Source of the DNA: Stenotrophomonas maltophilia
Lineage (GTDB): Bacteria > Pseudomonadota > Gammaproteobacteria > Xanthomonadales > Xanthomonadaceae
Reading direction: 5' to 3'
NCBI RefSeq assembly: GCF_025642255.1
Contig: NZ_CP106759.1
Location: forward strand, 248,001 to 312,000
Length of the DNA stretch: 64,000 nucleotides
The notes beneath the pieces are model-generated. The model was given only the letters and a program-made list of their open reading frames with translations. It was not told the origin of the DNA and ran no database searches. Numbering within the stretch: position 1 is the first letter of the stretch; the number at the start of each line of letters is the position of its first letter. The position numbers and the translations under genes are program-made. This document shows, one piece after another, positions 51,971-60,777 of the stretch.

Positions 51971-52663
51971 GTGAACAGCAAGGGGATGATCGCGGCGGTG
52001 GCCGCGGCGTTGGCGGGGCTGCTGGGCGTCGGCACCGCACAGGCACAGGTGAGCGGCAACGCCACGTTGACCAGTGACTACGTCTGGCGCGGCAGTTCGC
52101 AGAGTGACGGCGACCCGGCGGTGCAGGCCGGAGCGAAGTTCGCGCTCGCGTCCGGGTGGTATGCCAGCGCGTGGGGCTCGAACGTATCGTTCAAGCCGGA
52201 CAACGGCGCACGCAGCGAGTTCGATCTGGTGGCGGGCTGGTCCGGCACACCGGCCGCGGACTGGACGCTGGACGCCAACCTGACCCGCTATGTGTATCCG
52301 GGGACAGCCCGCGCGCTGGACTGGACAGAGTTCGCTGCCACGGTGGGCTGGAAGCAGCGGACCTGGCTGCAGGTCGCGCATTCCAGCGATGCCCTGGCCG
52401 GTGGCCATCGCGGTACGTATGCACAGCTGGGCGTGCGCCTGCCGCTGCGCGAGCGCTTCCGGCTTGAAGCGGCCGTGGGCCACTACTGGCTGGAGGCCGC
52501 ACAGGGGCCGGATTACCTGCACGGGCAGCTCAGCGCCATCGCCACGTTGGCTCCGGCGTGGGAAGTGCGGGCCACCGTGCATGACACCGATACCGCGGCC
52601 AGACGCCTGTTCCCGGGCAACGCGGGCGGGCGCTGGGAACTGGCGCTGCAGGGCAGCTTCTAG
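51971..52663 (+). CDS. TorF-family putative porin
   Basis: This 230-aa outer-membrane protein has a signal peptide at about 1-26 and then VSGNATLTSDYVWRGSSQSD, the signature opening of the TorF/TIGR02001 putative porins. About ten amphipathic beta strands follow, ending WELALQGSF with terminal Phe. GTG 51971 is the only start in frame near the signal peptide; an ATG 10 bp upstream is in another frame. Substrate unknown. Single gene. Confidence 0.87.
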   Translation: MNSKGMIAAVAAALAGLLGVGTAQAQVSGNATLTSDYVWRGSSQSDGDPAVQAGAKFALASGWYASAWGSNVSFKPDNGARSEFDLVAGWSGTPAADWTLDANLTRYVYPGTARALDWTEFAATVGWKQRTWLQVAHSSDALAGGHRGTYAQLGVRLPLRERFRLEAAVGHYWLEAAQGPDYLHGQLSAIATLAPAWEVRATVHDTDTAARRLFPGNAGGRWELALQGSF

Positions 52664-52682
52664 CGGGCCGGCGCCGCTACGA

Positions 52683-52709
52683 CGGTATCGGCCCCATGGG
52701 CCGGTACCG
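52683..52709. terminator. Palindrome between convergent porin and DUF1456 genes
   Basis: CGGTATCGGCCC pairs with GGGCCGGTACCG with one mismatch around a 3-nt centre. It lies 19 nt after the porin stop and 7 nt before the end of the convergent gene, so it could end both transcripts. Confidence 0.5.
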
Positions 52710-52715
52710 CGCGGC

Positions 52716-53183
52716 TCAACCGCGCAGGCGCTGGCTCAGGCCCTTGAGGAAGTTGCGCAGCATCTGATCCAGGCAACGTCGGTAGTTGGCATGTCCGGGT
52801 TGGCGGAACAGCGCCCCGATCTCGGACTTGGATACCTTGAAGCCGGCGCTGGCGAAGATGTCCATCAGATCGACGTCGCGCAGCTGGAACGCCACGCGCA
52901 GCTTCTTCAGCACCAGGTTGTTGTCGACGCGGGTTTCCACGGCGCGCTGCGGCTGGCTCTCGTCGCGGCCGCGCAGGTGCACGATCAGGCCATCCAGGAA
53001 GTGCGCCAGCGCACTGTCGTCCATCGGCACGAAGCCGGCTTCATCCTCGCGCCGCAGCCACGCCCTGGCCTGCTCCAGATCCACCGCGAAGGTCGGGTCG
53101 GCCAGCTGGCACAGGGCCACCACGTGATGGTCGCCCAGGTCCAGGGAGTAGCGCACGCTGCGCAGTACATCATTGTTGATCAT
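52716..53183 (-). CDS. DUF1456 (YehS-like) protein
   Basis: This 155-aa cytosolic protein has two copies of the DUF1456 unit. The first is MINNDVLRSVRYSLDLGDHH; the second begins DNNLVLKKLRVAFQLRDVDL. Each is followed by a short helix and an aromatic/Pro turn (FRQPGHANYRRCLDQMLRNF). Function unknown. The first ATG of the repeat (53183) was taken. A frame 4 codons longer exists. Length agrees with YehS. Confidence 0.9.
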   Translation of the reverse strand: MINNDVLRSVRYSLDLGDHHVVALCQLADPTFAVDLEQARAWLRREDEAGFVPMDDSALAHFLDGLIVHLRGRDESQPQRAVETRVDNNLVLKKLRVAFQLRDVDLMDIFASAGFKVSKSEIGALFRQPGHANYRRCLDQMLRNFLKGLSQRLRG

Positions 53184-53268
53184 GGCCCATTGTAGCGGTC
53201 TGGCCGTTGTCACCGGATTGTCACCGGATTGAAGCATCGTGAGCGCTGTTCCGTAGAGACCTCCTCCG

Positions 53269-53760
53269 ATGCGCCGGTACCTCGTTCTCCTCCTGCTGGC
53301 GGCCAGCAGTGTTGCCGCCCATGCCCAGGACCGTTTTGTTCCGGTCGAACAGCGGCTCACTGCGGCCCAGCTGGCCGAAGTGGGGCTGAGTCCGGCCCAG
53401 CTGCAGGCGTTGAACCGCGTGCTGCGCCAGGCAGAGGCCGCGTCGCCTGCCATTTCCGCGGCCACGGCCGCCCCCGCCGACGCGCCGCTGCCTGCGAATG
53501 TTCCGGCGCCGGCAGCCATGCACCTGGGGCTGGAAGAAGGCCCGGTCAGCGCACGCGTGGTGGGGGAGGTGGCCGGTTGGGCCCCCGGCACGGTGTTCAC
53601 CCTCGACAACGGACAGCAATGGCAGGTGATGAAGGGACAGATGAAGCTGCGCAGGGCCCTCCAGGCGCCGCAGATCGAAGTGATCCCTGGCATCGCCGGC
53701 CGCTGGTTCCTGCAGGTCGACGAGGATCTGCCGAAGGCCCGCGTGTTCCGCCTGCGCTGA
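53269..53760 (+). CDS. Secreted protein of unknown function
   Basis: This 163-aa protein has a signal peptide MRRYLVLLLLAASSVAAHAQ. A helical region (QLAEVGLSPAQLQALNRVLR) and an Ala/Pro linker lead to a C-terminal beta-rich region (GTVFTLDNGQQWQVMKGQMK, IEVIPGIAGRWFLQVDE). It was not recognised as a named family, though the FTLDNGQxWxV stretch is seen in many Xanthomonadaceae hypotheticals. It stands between the divergent DUF1456 gene and the SDR gene. Confidence 0.65.
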   Translation: MRRYLVLLLLAASSVAAHAQDRFVPVEQRLTAAQLAEVGLSPAQLQALNRVLRQAEAASPAISAATAAPADAPLPANVPAPAAMHLGLEEGPVSARVVGEVAGWAPGTVFTLDNGQQWQVMKGQMKLRRALQAPQIEVIPGIAGRWFLQVDEDLPKARVFRLR

Positions 53761-53848
53761 GTGTGCCCGGCGCGAAGACCGATCAGGCAAGGCAGGGTCC
53801 TGCCGACGGTGCCAGAATGGGGGTCTCGTTCCTCCATGGAGTTGCCTG

Positions 53849-54601
53849 ATGTCCCGCACCGTCCTGATTACCGGCGCCACGTCCGGGTTTGGCGCCGCCG
53901 CCGTCCATCGCTTCGCCCAGGCAGGCTGGAAGGTGATCGCCACCGGCCGTCGCAGCGATCGCCTGCAACCGCTGGTCGAGCGCTATGGCAAGGACGTGGT
54001 GCACGCAGCGGCGTTTGATGTCCGCGATCCGATCGCAATGGAAGCGGCGCTGCTGGCGCTGCCCCCCGCATTCGGTGAGATCGACCTGCTGGTCAACAAC
54101 GCCGGTCTCGCGCAGGGCACCGCTCCGGCGCAGAGCGCCAGCCTGCAGGACTGGACGACGATGATCGATACCAACATCACCGCCCTGGTGACGTTGACCC
54201 ACCGCCTGCTGCCGCAGCTGGTCGAACGCAGGGGTGCGATCATCAACATCTCGTCGGTTGCCGGTGTCTACCCGTACCCGGGCGGCAACGCGTATGGCGG
54301 TACCAAGGCGTTCGTCAGCCAGTTCTCGCTGGGCCTGCGTTCGGACCTGCACGGTACGGGCGTGCGTGTGACCACCATCGAGCCGGGCATGGCCGAGACC
54401 GAGTTCACGGTGGTGCGTACCCACGGTGACCAGGCCGCGTCGGACAAGCTGTATTCCGGCGCCAACCCGATGACCGCCGAGGACATCGCCGAGCAGATCT
54501 TCTGGGTTGCCAGCCTGCCGCCGCATCTGAACATCAACCGCCTGGAACTGATGCCGGTCAGCCAGTCGTTCGCCGGCTTCCAGGTCGCGCGCGAGGGCTG
54601 A
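53849..54601 (+). CDS. Short-chain dehydrogenase/reductase, YdfG-like
   Basis: This 250-aa NAD(P)-dependent enzyme has TGATSGFGAAAVHRF (8-22) as the cofactor loop and ATGRRSDRL after the second strand, which suggests NADP+. NNAG stands at 90-93 and the catalytic Ser in INISSVAGVYPYPGG. The Tyr-x3-Lys pair is in AYGGTKAFVSQFS. It is close in form to YdfG (3-hydroxy acid or malonic-semialdehyde reductase). It could overlap with valine or beta-alanine metabolism, but its real substrate is open. Single gene. Confidence 0.88.
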   Translation: MSRTVLITGATSGFGAAAVHRFAQAGWKVIATGRRSDRLQPLVERYGKDVVHAAAFDVRDPIAMEAALLALPPAFGEIDLLVNNAGLAQGTAPAQSASLQDWTTMIDTNITALVTLTHRLLPQLVERRGAIINISSVAGVYPYPGGNAYGGTKAFVSQFSLGLRSDLHGTGVRVTTIEPGMAETEFTVVRTHGDQAASDKLYSGANPMTAEDIAEQIFWVASLPPHLNINRLELMPVSQSFAGFQVAREG

Positions 54602-54654
54602 CCTGCGTGCCTTCAGGGCCGCCCGGCGTGGGTCGGCCCTGCGGGGCCCAAAAA

Positions 54655-54682
54655 AAGAAAGCCGGGCAATGCCCGGCTTCTT
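54655..54682. terminator. Bidirectional terminator
   Basis: AAGAAAGCCGGGC-aat-GCCCGGCTTCTT with an A-rich left flank and a T/C-rich right flank. It serves the SDR gene from the left and the SPOR-domain gene from the right. Confidence 0.85.
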
Positions 54683-54700
54683 CCGTTCAGACCCGAACGA

Positions 54701-55579
54701 TCACTGTGCCTTGATCGCCATCGCCTGCAGGCCGGTGCCATCCAGCTTCTGCTTGGCTTCGGACAGCTCACCGGCGCTGCCGTAGGGCCCCATGCGCACG
54801 CGGTACACGGTCTTGCCATTGATCTGCGCCGACTCCACCCGTGCCGCCAGGCCCATCATCGCCAGCTTGGCCTTGGTGGCCTCGGCGTCGCCGGAGGCGC
54901 CGAACGCACCTGCCTGCAGGATGTAGCGCGCGTTGTCGCCGGCCACGGCCGGTGCTGCAGCGGCGGCCGGCGGCGCGTCCACGCGGGCGGCCTGCGCGGT
55001 CGATGCCGTGCTGGTCGCCGCCGGACTGGTCGTGGCCGGTGCAGCCGTTGCCGGGCGTTCGCTCAGCGGGGCAGGCAGCGGACGGCTGGTCGCGGTCACC
55101 GGTGCCGTGCTGGCGACACTGGCCGTCGCGGTCGGTGCCGGCGTTGCGGGGACCGGTTTGCCCTCCAGCGCCGCCTGCGCGCGCTGCGCTTCGGCCTTGG
55201 CCCGGCGCTGTTCCTCGGCGCGGGTGCTGGCAGCCAGTTCGGCATCGGACATCTCCACTTCCTTGCCGGGCAGCAGGGTGTAGAAGTCGTACTGGGTCGC
55301 CGCCGGCTTCTCGGCTTCGGCCGGTTTCGGCGTGGCCGGTTGTGCGGCCGGCTGCGTGCCGACATCGCTGTCGGCATCGGCGACCGGCGCCGGCTGCGCG
55401 TTCGGGTTCGGCTGCGGACCGGCGCGCAGGAAGCCATCGCCCTCGCCCTTGAACAGATTCGGCGCCGCCAGGAACACCACGGCGGCGATGGCCACACCGG
55501 CGACCAGCCACACCCATCCCGGGGTGCCCTGGCTGCTGCTGTTGCGTCGTGCCTGGTTTTTGCCGCGTCGTGCTGCCAT
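54701..55579 (-). CDS. FtsN-like SPOR-domain protein
   Basis: This 292-aa bitopic protein has a basic cytoplasmic head (MAARRGKNQARRN), one TM helix (about 22-41, WVWLVAGVAIAAVVFLAA), a long Ala/Pro/Thr linker and a C-terminal SPOR domain (about 215-290). The SPOR domain contains YILQAGAFGASGDAEATKAK and YRVRMGPYGSAGELSEAKQK. Topology and domain order match FtsN, the late divisome activator; no conserved FtsN essential peptide was identified by eye. It follows argS by 21 bp in the same operon. Confidence 0.85.
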   Translation of the reverse strand: MAARRGKNQARRNSSSQGTPGWVWLVAGVAIAAVVFLAAPNLFKGEGDGFLRAGPQPNPNAQPAPVADADSDVGTQPAAQPATPKPAEAEKPAATQYDFYTLLPGKEVEMSDAELAASTRAEEQRRAKAEAQRAQAALEGKPVPATPAPTATASVASTAPVTATSRPLPAPLSERPATAAPATTSPAATSTASTAQAARVDAPPAAAAAPAVAGDNARYILQAGAFGASGDAEATKAKLAMMGLAARVESAQINGKTVYRVRMGPYGSAGELSEAKQKLDGTGLQAMAIKAQ

Positions 55580-55600
55580 GTGTACTGCGTCTCCTGATGC

Positions 55601-57289
55601 TTACATTTTTTCCGGGGCGCTCACGCCCAGGAGGTCGAGGCCATTGGCCAGCACCTGACGCGCCGCGCAGGCCAGCGTCAGCTTGGCGTTGCGATCGTCG
55701 GCGTCGTCCACCAGCACCGGTGTCCCGTGATACCACGTGTGGAAGGCATGCGCCAATTCACGCAGGTACTGCGCCACCAGATGCGGCTCCAGCGCCACGC
55801 CGGCGGCTTCGACCACTTCCGGATAGCGCGAGATCTCGTTCATCAGCAGCAGCGAGGCGTCATCGGCCAGGCGCACGAGCTGACCCAGGCCACTGCCCTG
55901 GTCATAGGCCAGGCCCTTCTCCTGCGCCTGGCGGAGCAGGCTGCACACGCGGGCATGCGCGTACTGCACGTAGAACACCGGGTTGTCGTTGCTCTGCTGG
56001 CGGGCCAGATCGATGTCGAAGGTCAGCTGCGAATCGGGCTTGCGCGCGATCAGGAACCAGCGGGTCGCATCGCGTCCAGCTTCTTCGATCAGGTCGCGCA
56101 GGGTGAAGTAGCTGCCGGCACGCTTGGACAGCTTCACTTCCTCGCCGCCGCGCATGACGGTGACCATCTGATGCAGCACATACTCGGGCCAGCCCTGCGG
56201 GATGCCCACTTCCAGCGCCTGCAGGCCTGCACGCACGCGCGCCAGCGACCCGTGGTGGTCGGCGCCCAGCTCGGTGATCGCGCGCTCGTAGCCGCGCTGC
56301 CATTTGGACAGGTGGTAGGCCACGTCCGGCACGAAGTAGGTGAAGGTGCCGTCGGACTTGCGCATCACGCGGTCCTTGTCGTCACCGAAGTCGGTGCTGC
56401 GCAGCCACAGTGCGCCGCCTTCCTCGTAGGTGTGGCCGGACGCCTGCAGCTTGGCCACGGTTTCCGCGACCTTGCCATCGGCGTACAGCGAGCTTTCCAG
56501 GAAGTAGATGTCGAAATCGACGCCGAACGCGGCCAGGTCCAGGTTCTGCTCGTTGCGCAGGTAGGCCACCGCGAAGCGGCGGATCGCCTGCATGTCGTGC
56601 GGATCCTTGGCGCCGACCACGAGGGTGCCTTCCAGGTCGACGCTGGCGCCGGCCATGTAGGCTCGCGCGACATCGGCGATGTACTCGCCGCGGTAGCCGC
56701 CTTCCGGCCAGCCCTCCTGGTCGGGGGCGATGCCCTGGACGCGGGCCTGCACCGACAGCGCCAGGTTCTCGATCTGCACGCCGGCGTCGTTGTAATAGAA
56801 CTCACGCTTGGCGTTCCAGCCGTTGGCGTCGAGCACGCGGGCCACGCAGTCGCCGATCGCCGCAGCGCGGCCATGGCCGACGTGCAGCGGACCGGTCGGG
56901 TTGGCCGACACATACTCCACGCCCACCGTGCGGCCGTTGCCGGACAGGTTGCGCCCGTAGTCGTGGCCTTCCTTGATGACCGAGGCGGCTTCGCGCTGGT
57001 ACGCGGCCGGAGCCAGGTGGAAGTTGATGAAGCCGGGTCCGGCGATCTCGACCTTGCTGACGTCCTCGCTGCGCGGCAGCGCCTCGACCAGTGCCTGCGC
57101 CAGTGCGCGCGGGTTGCTGCGCGCGGCCTTGGCCAGCAGCATCGCGGCGTTGGTGGCGAAGTCGCCATGGTCACGGGTCTTCGGGCGCTCGACCACGAAG
57201 TCCGGCGGCAGGGAGTCGGCGGGCAGGGTGCCATTGGCGCGCAAGGCTTCGATGCCTTGGCTGATCAGGGCGCGGAGGAGATTTTTCAC
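55601..57289 (-). CDS. argS: Arginyl-tRNA synthetase
   Basis: This 562-aa class I synthetase has an N-terminal Add1 domain, the HIGH-type motif HVGH (136-139, [12 protein letters not shown]) and the tRNA-binding C-terminus. KMSKS is degenerate as usual in Arg[15 protein letters not shown]. It attaches arginine to tRNA-Arg. It shares an operon with the SPOR protein. Confidence 0.96.
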   Translation of the reverse strand: MKNLLRALISQGIEALRANGTLPADSLPPDFVVERPKTRDHGDFATNAAMLLAKAARSNPRALAQALVEALPRSEDVSKVEIAGPGFINFHLAPAAYQREAASVIKEGHDYGRNLSGNGRTVGVEYVSANPTGPLHVGHGRAAAIGDCVARVLDANGWNAKREFYYNDAGVQIENLALSVQARVQGIAPDQEGWPEGGYRGEYIADVARAYMAGASVDLEGTLVVGAKDPHDMQAIRRFAVAYLRNEQNLDLAAFGVDFDIYFLESSLYADGKVAETVAKLQASGHTYEEGGALWLRSTDFGDDKDRVMRKSDGTFTYFVPDVAYHLSKWQRGYERAITELGADHHGSLARVRAGLQALEVGIPQGWPEYVLHQMVTVMRGGEEVKLSKRAGSYFTLRDLIEEAGRDATRWFLIARKPDSQLTFDIDLARQQSNDNPVFYVQYAHARVCSLLRQAQEKGLAYDQGSGLGQLVRLADDASLLLMNEISRYPEVVEAAGVALEPHLVAQYLRELAHAFHTWYHGTPVLVDDADDRNAKLTLACAARQVLANGLDLLGVSAPEKM

Positions 57290-57403
57290 GAGGCCTGCTG
57301 TGAGAATGAGCGGCGGAATCGCCCATTTTAGCGCAGATGCCGGCGGCCACGCTGACCGTTGCCTGCCTGTGCGGTCCCCCCGGGGCGGCCGGGGAGCCGG
57401 GGC

Positions 57404-58108
57404 TCAGCCGAACAGGCGGGCCTGGCGCTGGCCCAGCAGGCCACGTTCAGCAAACGAAACAGGGCGGCCTTCGCCCACTACGAAATGGTCGAGCAGGCGG
57501 ATGTCGACCAGGGCCAGGGCCTGCTGCAGCTCCTCGGTGATGCGCGCGTCGGCCGGCGATGGCTCCGGGTCGCCGGACGGGTGGTTGTGGCTGATGATCA
57601 CGGCGGCGGCATTGAGCTGCAGGGCGCGCCGCACGACCTCCCGTGGATAGACCGCCGCTGCGGTGAGGGTTCCGGCAAACAGTTCCTCGCACGCGATCAG
57701 CCGGTGGCGGTTGTCCAGGAACAGCACCAGGAACAGTTCGCGGGCCTGCCCGCGCAGACGGTGCTGCAGGTAGCGCCCCACCGCCCCGGGATTGTCGCCA
57801 ACTGCTTCGCCGTGCTGCAGTTCGGCGGCCAGGTACCGGTGGGCCAGTTCCAGGCCGGCGGCCAGGGTGCAGCTGCGGGCCGGCCCCAGCCCGGGCAGCC
57901 GTGCCAGCTCGCCGGCAGGCCGGTCCAGCAGCACCCGTAGCGGACCGTGCGCGTGCAGCAGGTCGCGTGCAGTCTGCACGGCATCGCGGCCGCCGACCCC
58001 GGAGCCGAGGAACAGCGCCAGCAACTCCGCGTCGGACAGCATGGTGGGACCCCGCGCCAGCAGCTTCTCGCGGGGACGTTCCTGTTCAGGCCAGTCATGG
58101 ATGGGCAT
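57404..58108 (-). CDS. radC: RadC/JAB-domain DNA repair-associated protein
   Basis: This 234-aa protein has an N-terminal helix-hairpin-helix-like region (about 60-85, [13 protein letters not shown]) and a JAMM metal motif [12 protein letters not shown] (173-184, with His174, His176 and Asp180 as ligands), with an upstream Glu in [10 protein letters not shown]. Start at [17 protein letters not shown] (58108) matches RadC proteins. A frame 14 codons longer is not needed. Its biochemical role is unsettled. It is on the same strand as the regulator gene at 58179 and 70 bp from it. Confidence 0.93.
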   Translation of the reverse strand: MPIHDWPEQERPREKLLARGPTMLSDAELLALFLGSGVGGRDAVQTARDLLHAHGPLRVLLDRPAGELARLPGLGPARSCTLAAGLELAHRYLAAELQHGEAVGDNPGAVGRYLQHRLRGQARELFLVLFLDNRHRLIACEELFAGTLTAAAVYPREVVRRALQLNAAAVIISHNHPSGDPEPSPADARITEELQQALALVDIRLLDHFVVGEGRPVSFAERGLLGQRQARLFG

Positions 58109-58178
58109 GCCTGCATCATCGCCAGCGGCGCCCGGCGCTCCCATCGGCACTTGCCGCCGATGACCGTCAGCCGATGCC

Positions 58179-58805
58179 TCAATCGCGCACGGTCTTCAGG
58201 TAGTCGAACAGTTCCTGGTTGCTCTGCAATCCCAGCTTGCGCTTGGCCTCGGCCTTCTGCCGGCTGATCGTCTTCGGGCTGCGGCCGCAGCGGGCCGCGA
58301 TGGCGTTGATGTTCAGGCCCTCGGCGAGCAGCTGCAGGACTTCCTGCTCGCGCGCGGAGAGCGAGACCGGTGTGCGCTGGAACAGCAGGTCGCGCGACTG
58401 CAGGTGATGACGCAGCTGCTGTGAGACGAAGACCTGGCCGGACATGGCTGCCGCGAGCGCCATCGGCAGCTCGGCGAAGCCGGCGCATTTGTCGACCAGG
58501 CCATCGATGCCTTCGCGCAGCAGCCTGTCCAGCAGTCCCGGGTGGCGCGCTCCGGTCAGCACCACCACCGGCAGGCCCGGATGACGCTCGCGCAGTGCGC
58601 CCAGCAGCGCAGGGCCGTCGGGGCCGACGCCGGGCATGGACAGGTCGGTGAGGACGGCATGGCAGGTTTCACGCTGCAGCAGGTCGAGCAGCTGGGCACC
58701 GTCGGCCGCGCTGCCGGCCACCTGCATCTGGTGAGCCTCCAGCACGATACGGATGCCATGCAGTACAACCGGATGGTCGTCGGCGATGATGATGCGCGGT
58801 TGCAC
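58179..58805 (-). CDS. LuxR-type response regulator
   Basis: This 208-aa protein has a full receiver: Asp9/Asp10 pocket (IIADDHPVV), phospho-acceptor Asp54 ([14 protein letters not shown]), Thr in VVVLTGA and Lys in GLVDKCAG. A LuxR helix-turn-helix follows ([20 protein letters not shown], then [20 protein letters not shown]). The start is GTG at 58805. No sensor kinase is adjacent. The output domain is of the same subfamily as the regulator at 50736, both ending in a KLGxxSxxELF pattern. It lies divergent from coaBC. Confidence 0.87.
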   Translation of the reverse strand: MQPRIIIADDHPVVLHGIRIVLEAHQMQVAGSAADGAQLLDLLQRETCHAVLTDLSMPGVGPDGPALLGALRERHPGLPVVVLTGARHPGLLDRLLREGIDGLVDKCAGFAELPMALAAAMSGQVFVSQQLRHHLQSRDLLFQRTPVSLSAREQEVLQLLAEGLNINAIAARCGRSPKTISRQKAEAKRKLGLQSNQELFDYLKTVRD

Positions 58806-59032
58806 GCGGGATCCTCGGGGAAGCGGAGCGGCGCACCGGAGGTGGCCAGTACCGATTCTGCAAAGCCGACCAGGGCACGGGTATAGGAAAGTTCCGAATC
58901 ATCGGCGGGTGAACCCGGGAACTGCGGTAGTGGAAGTTCCATCTGCTGATAGCTGCCAGCTATGTGCGCTGTGCATCGGGACATTACCGACCATCGGGTA
59001 AGCTAGCGCCCTCGTTTGCACAGGAATTCCAG

Positions 59033-60295
59033 GTGGCTGACTCCCCCAACGCATCCCCCGCGCCGGCCGGCGCGCTGGAAGGCCAGAAACTGCTGTTGTG
59101 TGTCGGCGGCGGGATTGCGGCTTACAAGGCCCTGGAACTGGTGCGGCGGCTGCGCGATGCCGGGGCGCTGGTGCAGGTGGCGATGACTGCCGGCGCCCAG
59201 CAGTTCGTGACCCCGCTCAGTTTCCAGGCCCTGTCCGGGCAGCCGACCCGCACTACGTTGTGGGACAGCGCCGCCGAACAGGCCATGGGCCACATCGAGC
59301 TGGCGCGCTGGGCCGACCGCATCGTGATCGCACCGGGCACCGCCGACCTGCTGGCGCGCCTGGCCCATGGTCACGCCGACGACCTGGTCAGCACGTTGTG
59401 CCTGGCCAGTACCGCGCCGCTGACCGTGTGTCCGGCGATGAACCATCGCATGTGGCTGCATCCGGCCACGCAGGCCAACATCGCACTGCTGCGCCAGCGG
59501 GGCGCGCAGGTGATCGGACCGGTCGACGGGCCGTTGGCCGAGGGTGAGTCCGGCCCGGGGCGGCTGGCCGAGCCGGGTGACATCGTTGCCGCGCTGGCGG
59601 CCAACGGCAATGCCGTGGCGCCTGCCGCGCCCGCGGCAACCCGCGCGCTGCAGGGACTGCGTGTGCTGATCAGCGCCGGACCCACCTACGAGGACATCGA
59701 CCCGGTGCGCTACGTCGGCAACCGCAGCAGCGGCAAGATGGGCTTCGCACTGGCCGCGGCCGCGGCGACGATGGGGGCGCAGGTGGTGCTGGTCAGTGGT
59801 CCCGTGCAGCTGCCGACGCCGGTCGGCGTGCAGCGCGTCGATGTGCGCTCGGCCGCACAGATGCGCGACGCCGTGCTCTCATCGCTGCCGGCCGACATCT
59901 ATATCGGTGCCGCCGCCGTGTCCGACTACACCCCACGGCAGGTGGCGCCGCAGAAGCTGAAGAAGACCGCCGACAGCCAGTCACTGGTGATCGAACTGGT
60001 GCGTACCCCGGACATCCTGGCCGAGGTGGCCGCGCAGACGCAGTCGCTGAAGCTGGTGGTCGGTTTCGCCGCCGAAACCCACGACGTGGAGAAGTACGCG
60101 CGTGGCAAGCTGGTCGACAAACGCCTGGATCTGGTGATCGCCAACCAGGTCGGCATCAGTGGCGGTGGCTTCGAAAGTGACAACAACGCCGCCACGGCCT
60201 TCTGGCAGGATGGCGAACAGGTATTCCCGGCGACCTCCAAGCGCGAGCTGGCCGAACAACTGCTGGCGCTGATCGCGCGGAGACTTCAGGCATGA
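59033..60295 (+). CDS. coaBC: Bifunctional phosphopantothenoylcysteine decarboxylase / PPC synthetase
   Basis: This 420-aa enzyme makes 4'-phosphopantetheine for CoA in two steps. The N-terminal FMN-binding CoaC domain has [19 protein letters not shown], His87 ([12 protein letters not shown]) and PAMNHRMW (Asn137). The C-terminal CoaB domain has [20 protein letters not shown]. The loop that in E. coli carries the active-site Cys158 (ACGxxGxGRM) reads [16 protein letters not shown], so Glu170 stands in the Cys place. The start is GTG 59033 with AGGA upstream. The dut start overlaps its stop by ATGA. Confidence 0.93.
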   Translation: MADSPNASPAPAGALEGQKLLLCVGGGIAAYKALELVRRLRDAGALVQVAMTAGAQQFVTPLSFQALSGQPTRTTLWDSAAEQAMGHIELARWADRIVIAPGTADLLARLAHGHADDLVSTLCLASTAPLTVCPAMNHRMWLHPATQANIALLRQRGAQVIGPVDGPLAEGESGPGRLAEPGDIVAALAANGNAVAPAAPAATRALQGLRVLISAGPTYEDIDPVRYVGNRSSGKMGFALAAAAATMGAQVVLVSGPVQLPTPVGVQRVDVRSAAQMRDAVLSSLPADIYIGAAAVSDYTPRQVAPQKLKKTADSQSLVIELVRTPDILAEVAAQTQSLKLVVGFAAETHDVEKYARGKLVDKRLDLVIANQVGISGGGFESDNNAATAFWQDGEQVFPATSKRELAEQLLALIARRLQA

Positions 60296-60765
60296 CCCAG
60301 GTGATTTCATCGCAACCGTTGCAGGTCAAACTGCTCGATCCGCGCTTCGGCGACAGCTGGCCGCTGCCGGCGTATGCCACCGAGGCCAGTGCCGGCATGG
60401 ACCTGCGCGCAGCGCTGGACACCGCGCTGACTTTGCAGCCGGGCGATACCGCGCTGGTTCCCAGTGGCCTGGCCATCCACATTGCCGATCCGCACCTGTG
60501 CGCGGTCATCCTGCCGCGTTCGGGCCTGGGCCATCGCCACGGCATCGTCCTCGGCAACGGCACCGGCCTCATCGACGCCGACTACCAGGGTCCGCTGCTG
60601 ATCAGCGTCTGGAACCGGGGCCGCGAGGCCTTCACGATCGAGCCGGGTGACCGCATCGCGCAGCTGGTGGTGGTTCCGATTGCCCGCGTCAGCCTGCAGG
60701 TGGTGGATACTTTCACCGACAGCGTGCGGGGAACGGGTGGATTCGGCCATACCGGGGTGCGTTGA
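60292..60765 (+). CDS. dut: dUTP diphosphatase
   Basis: This 157-aa trimeric dUTPase has all five motifs in order: [44 protein letters not shown] and [10 protein letters not shown]. It hydrolyses dUTP to dUMP and keeps uracil out of DNA. It is coupled to coaBC (ATGA at 60292-60295), an old and widespread arrangement, and is followed 12 bp later by the phosphomannomutase gene. Confidence 0.97.
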   Translation: MTQVISSQPLQVKLLDPRFGDSWPLPAYATEASAGMDLRAALDTALTLQPGDTALVPSGLAIHIADPHLCAVILPRSGLGHRHGIVLGNGTGLIDADYQGPLLISVWNRGREAFTIEPGDRIAQLVVVPIARVSLQVVDTFTDSVRGTGGFGHTGVR

Positions 60766-60777
60766 CGGGGGACATTG

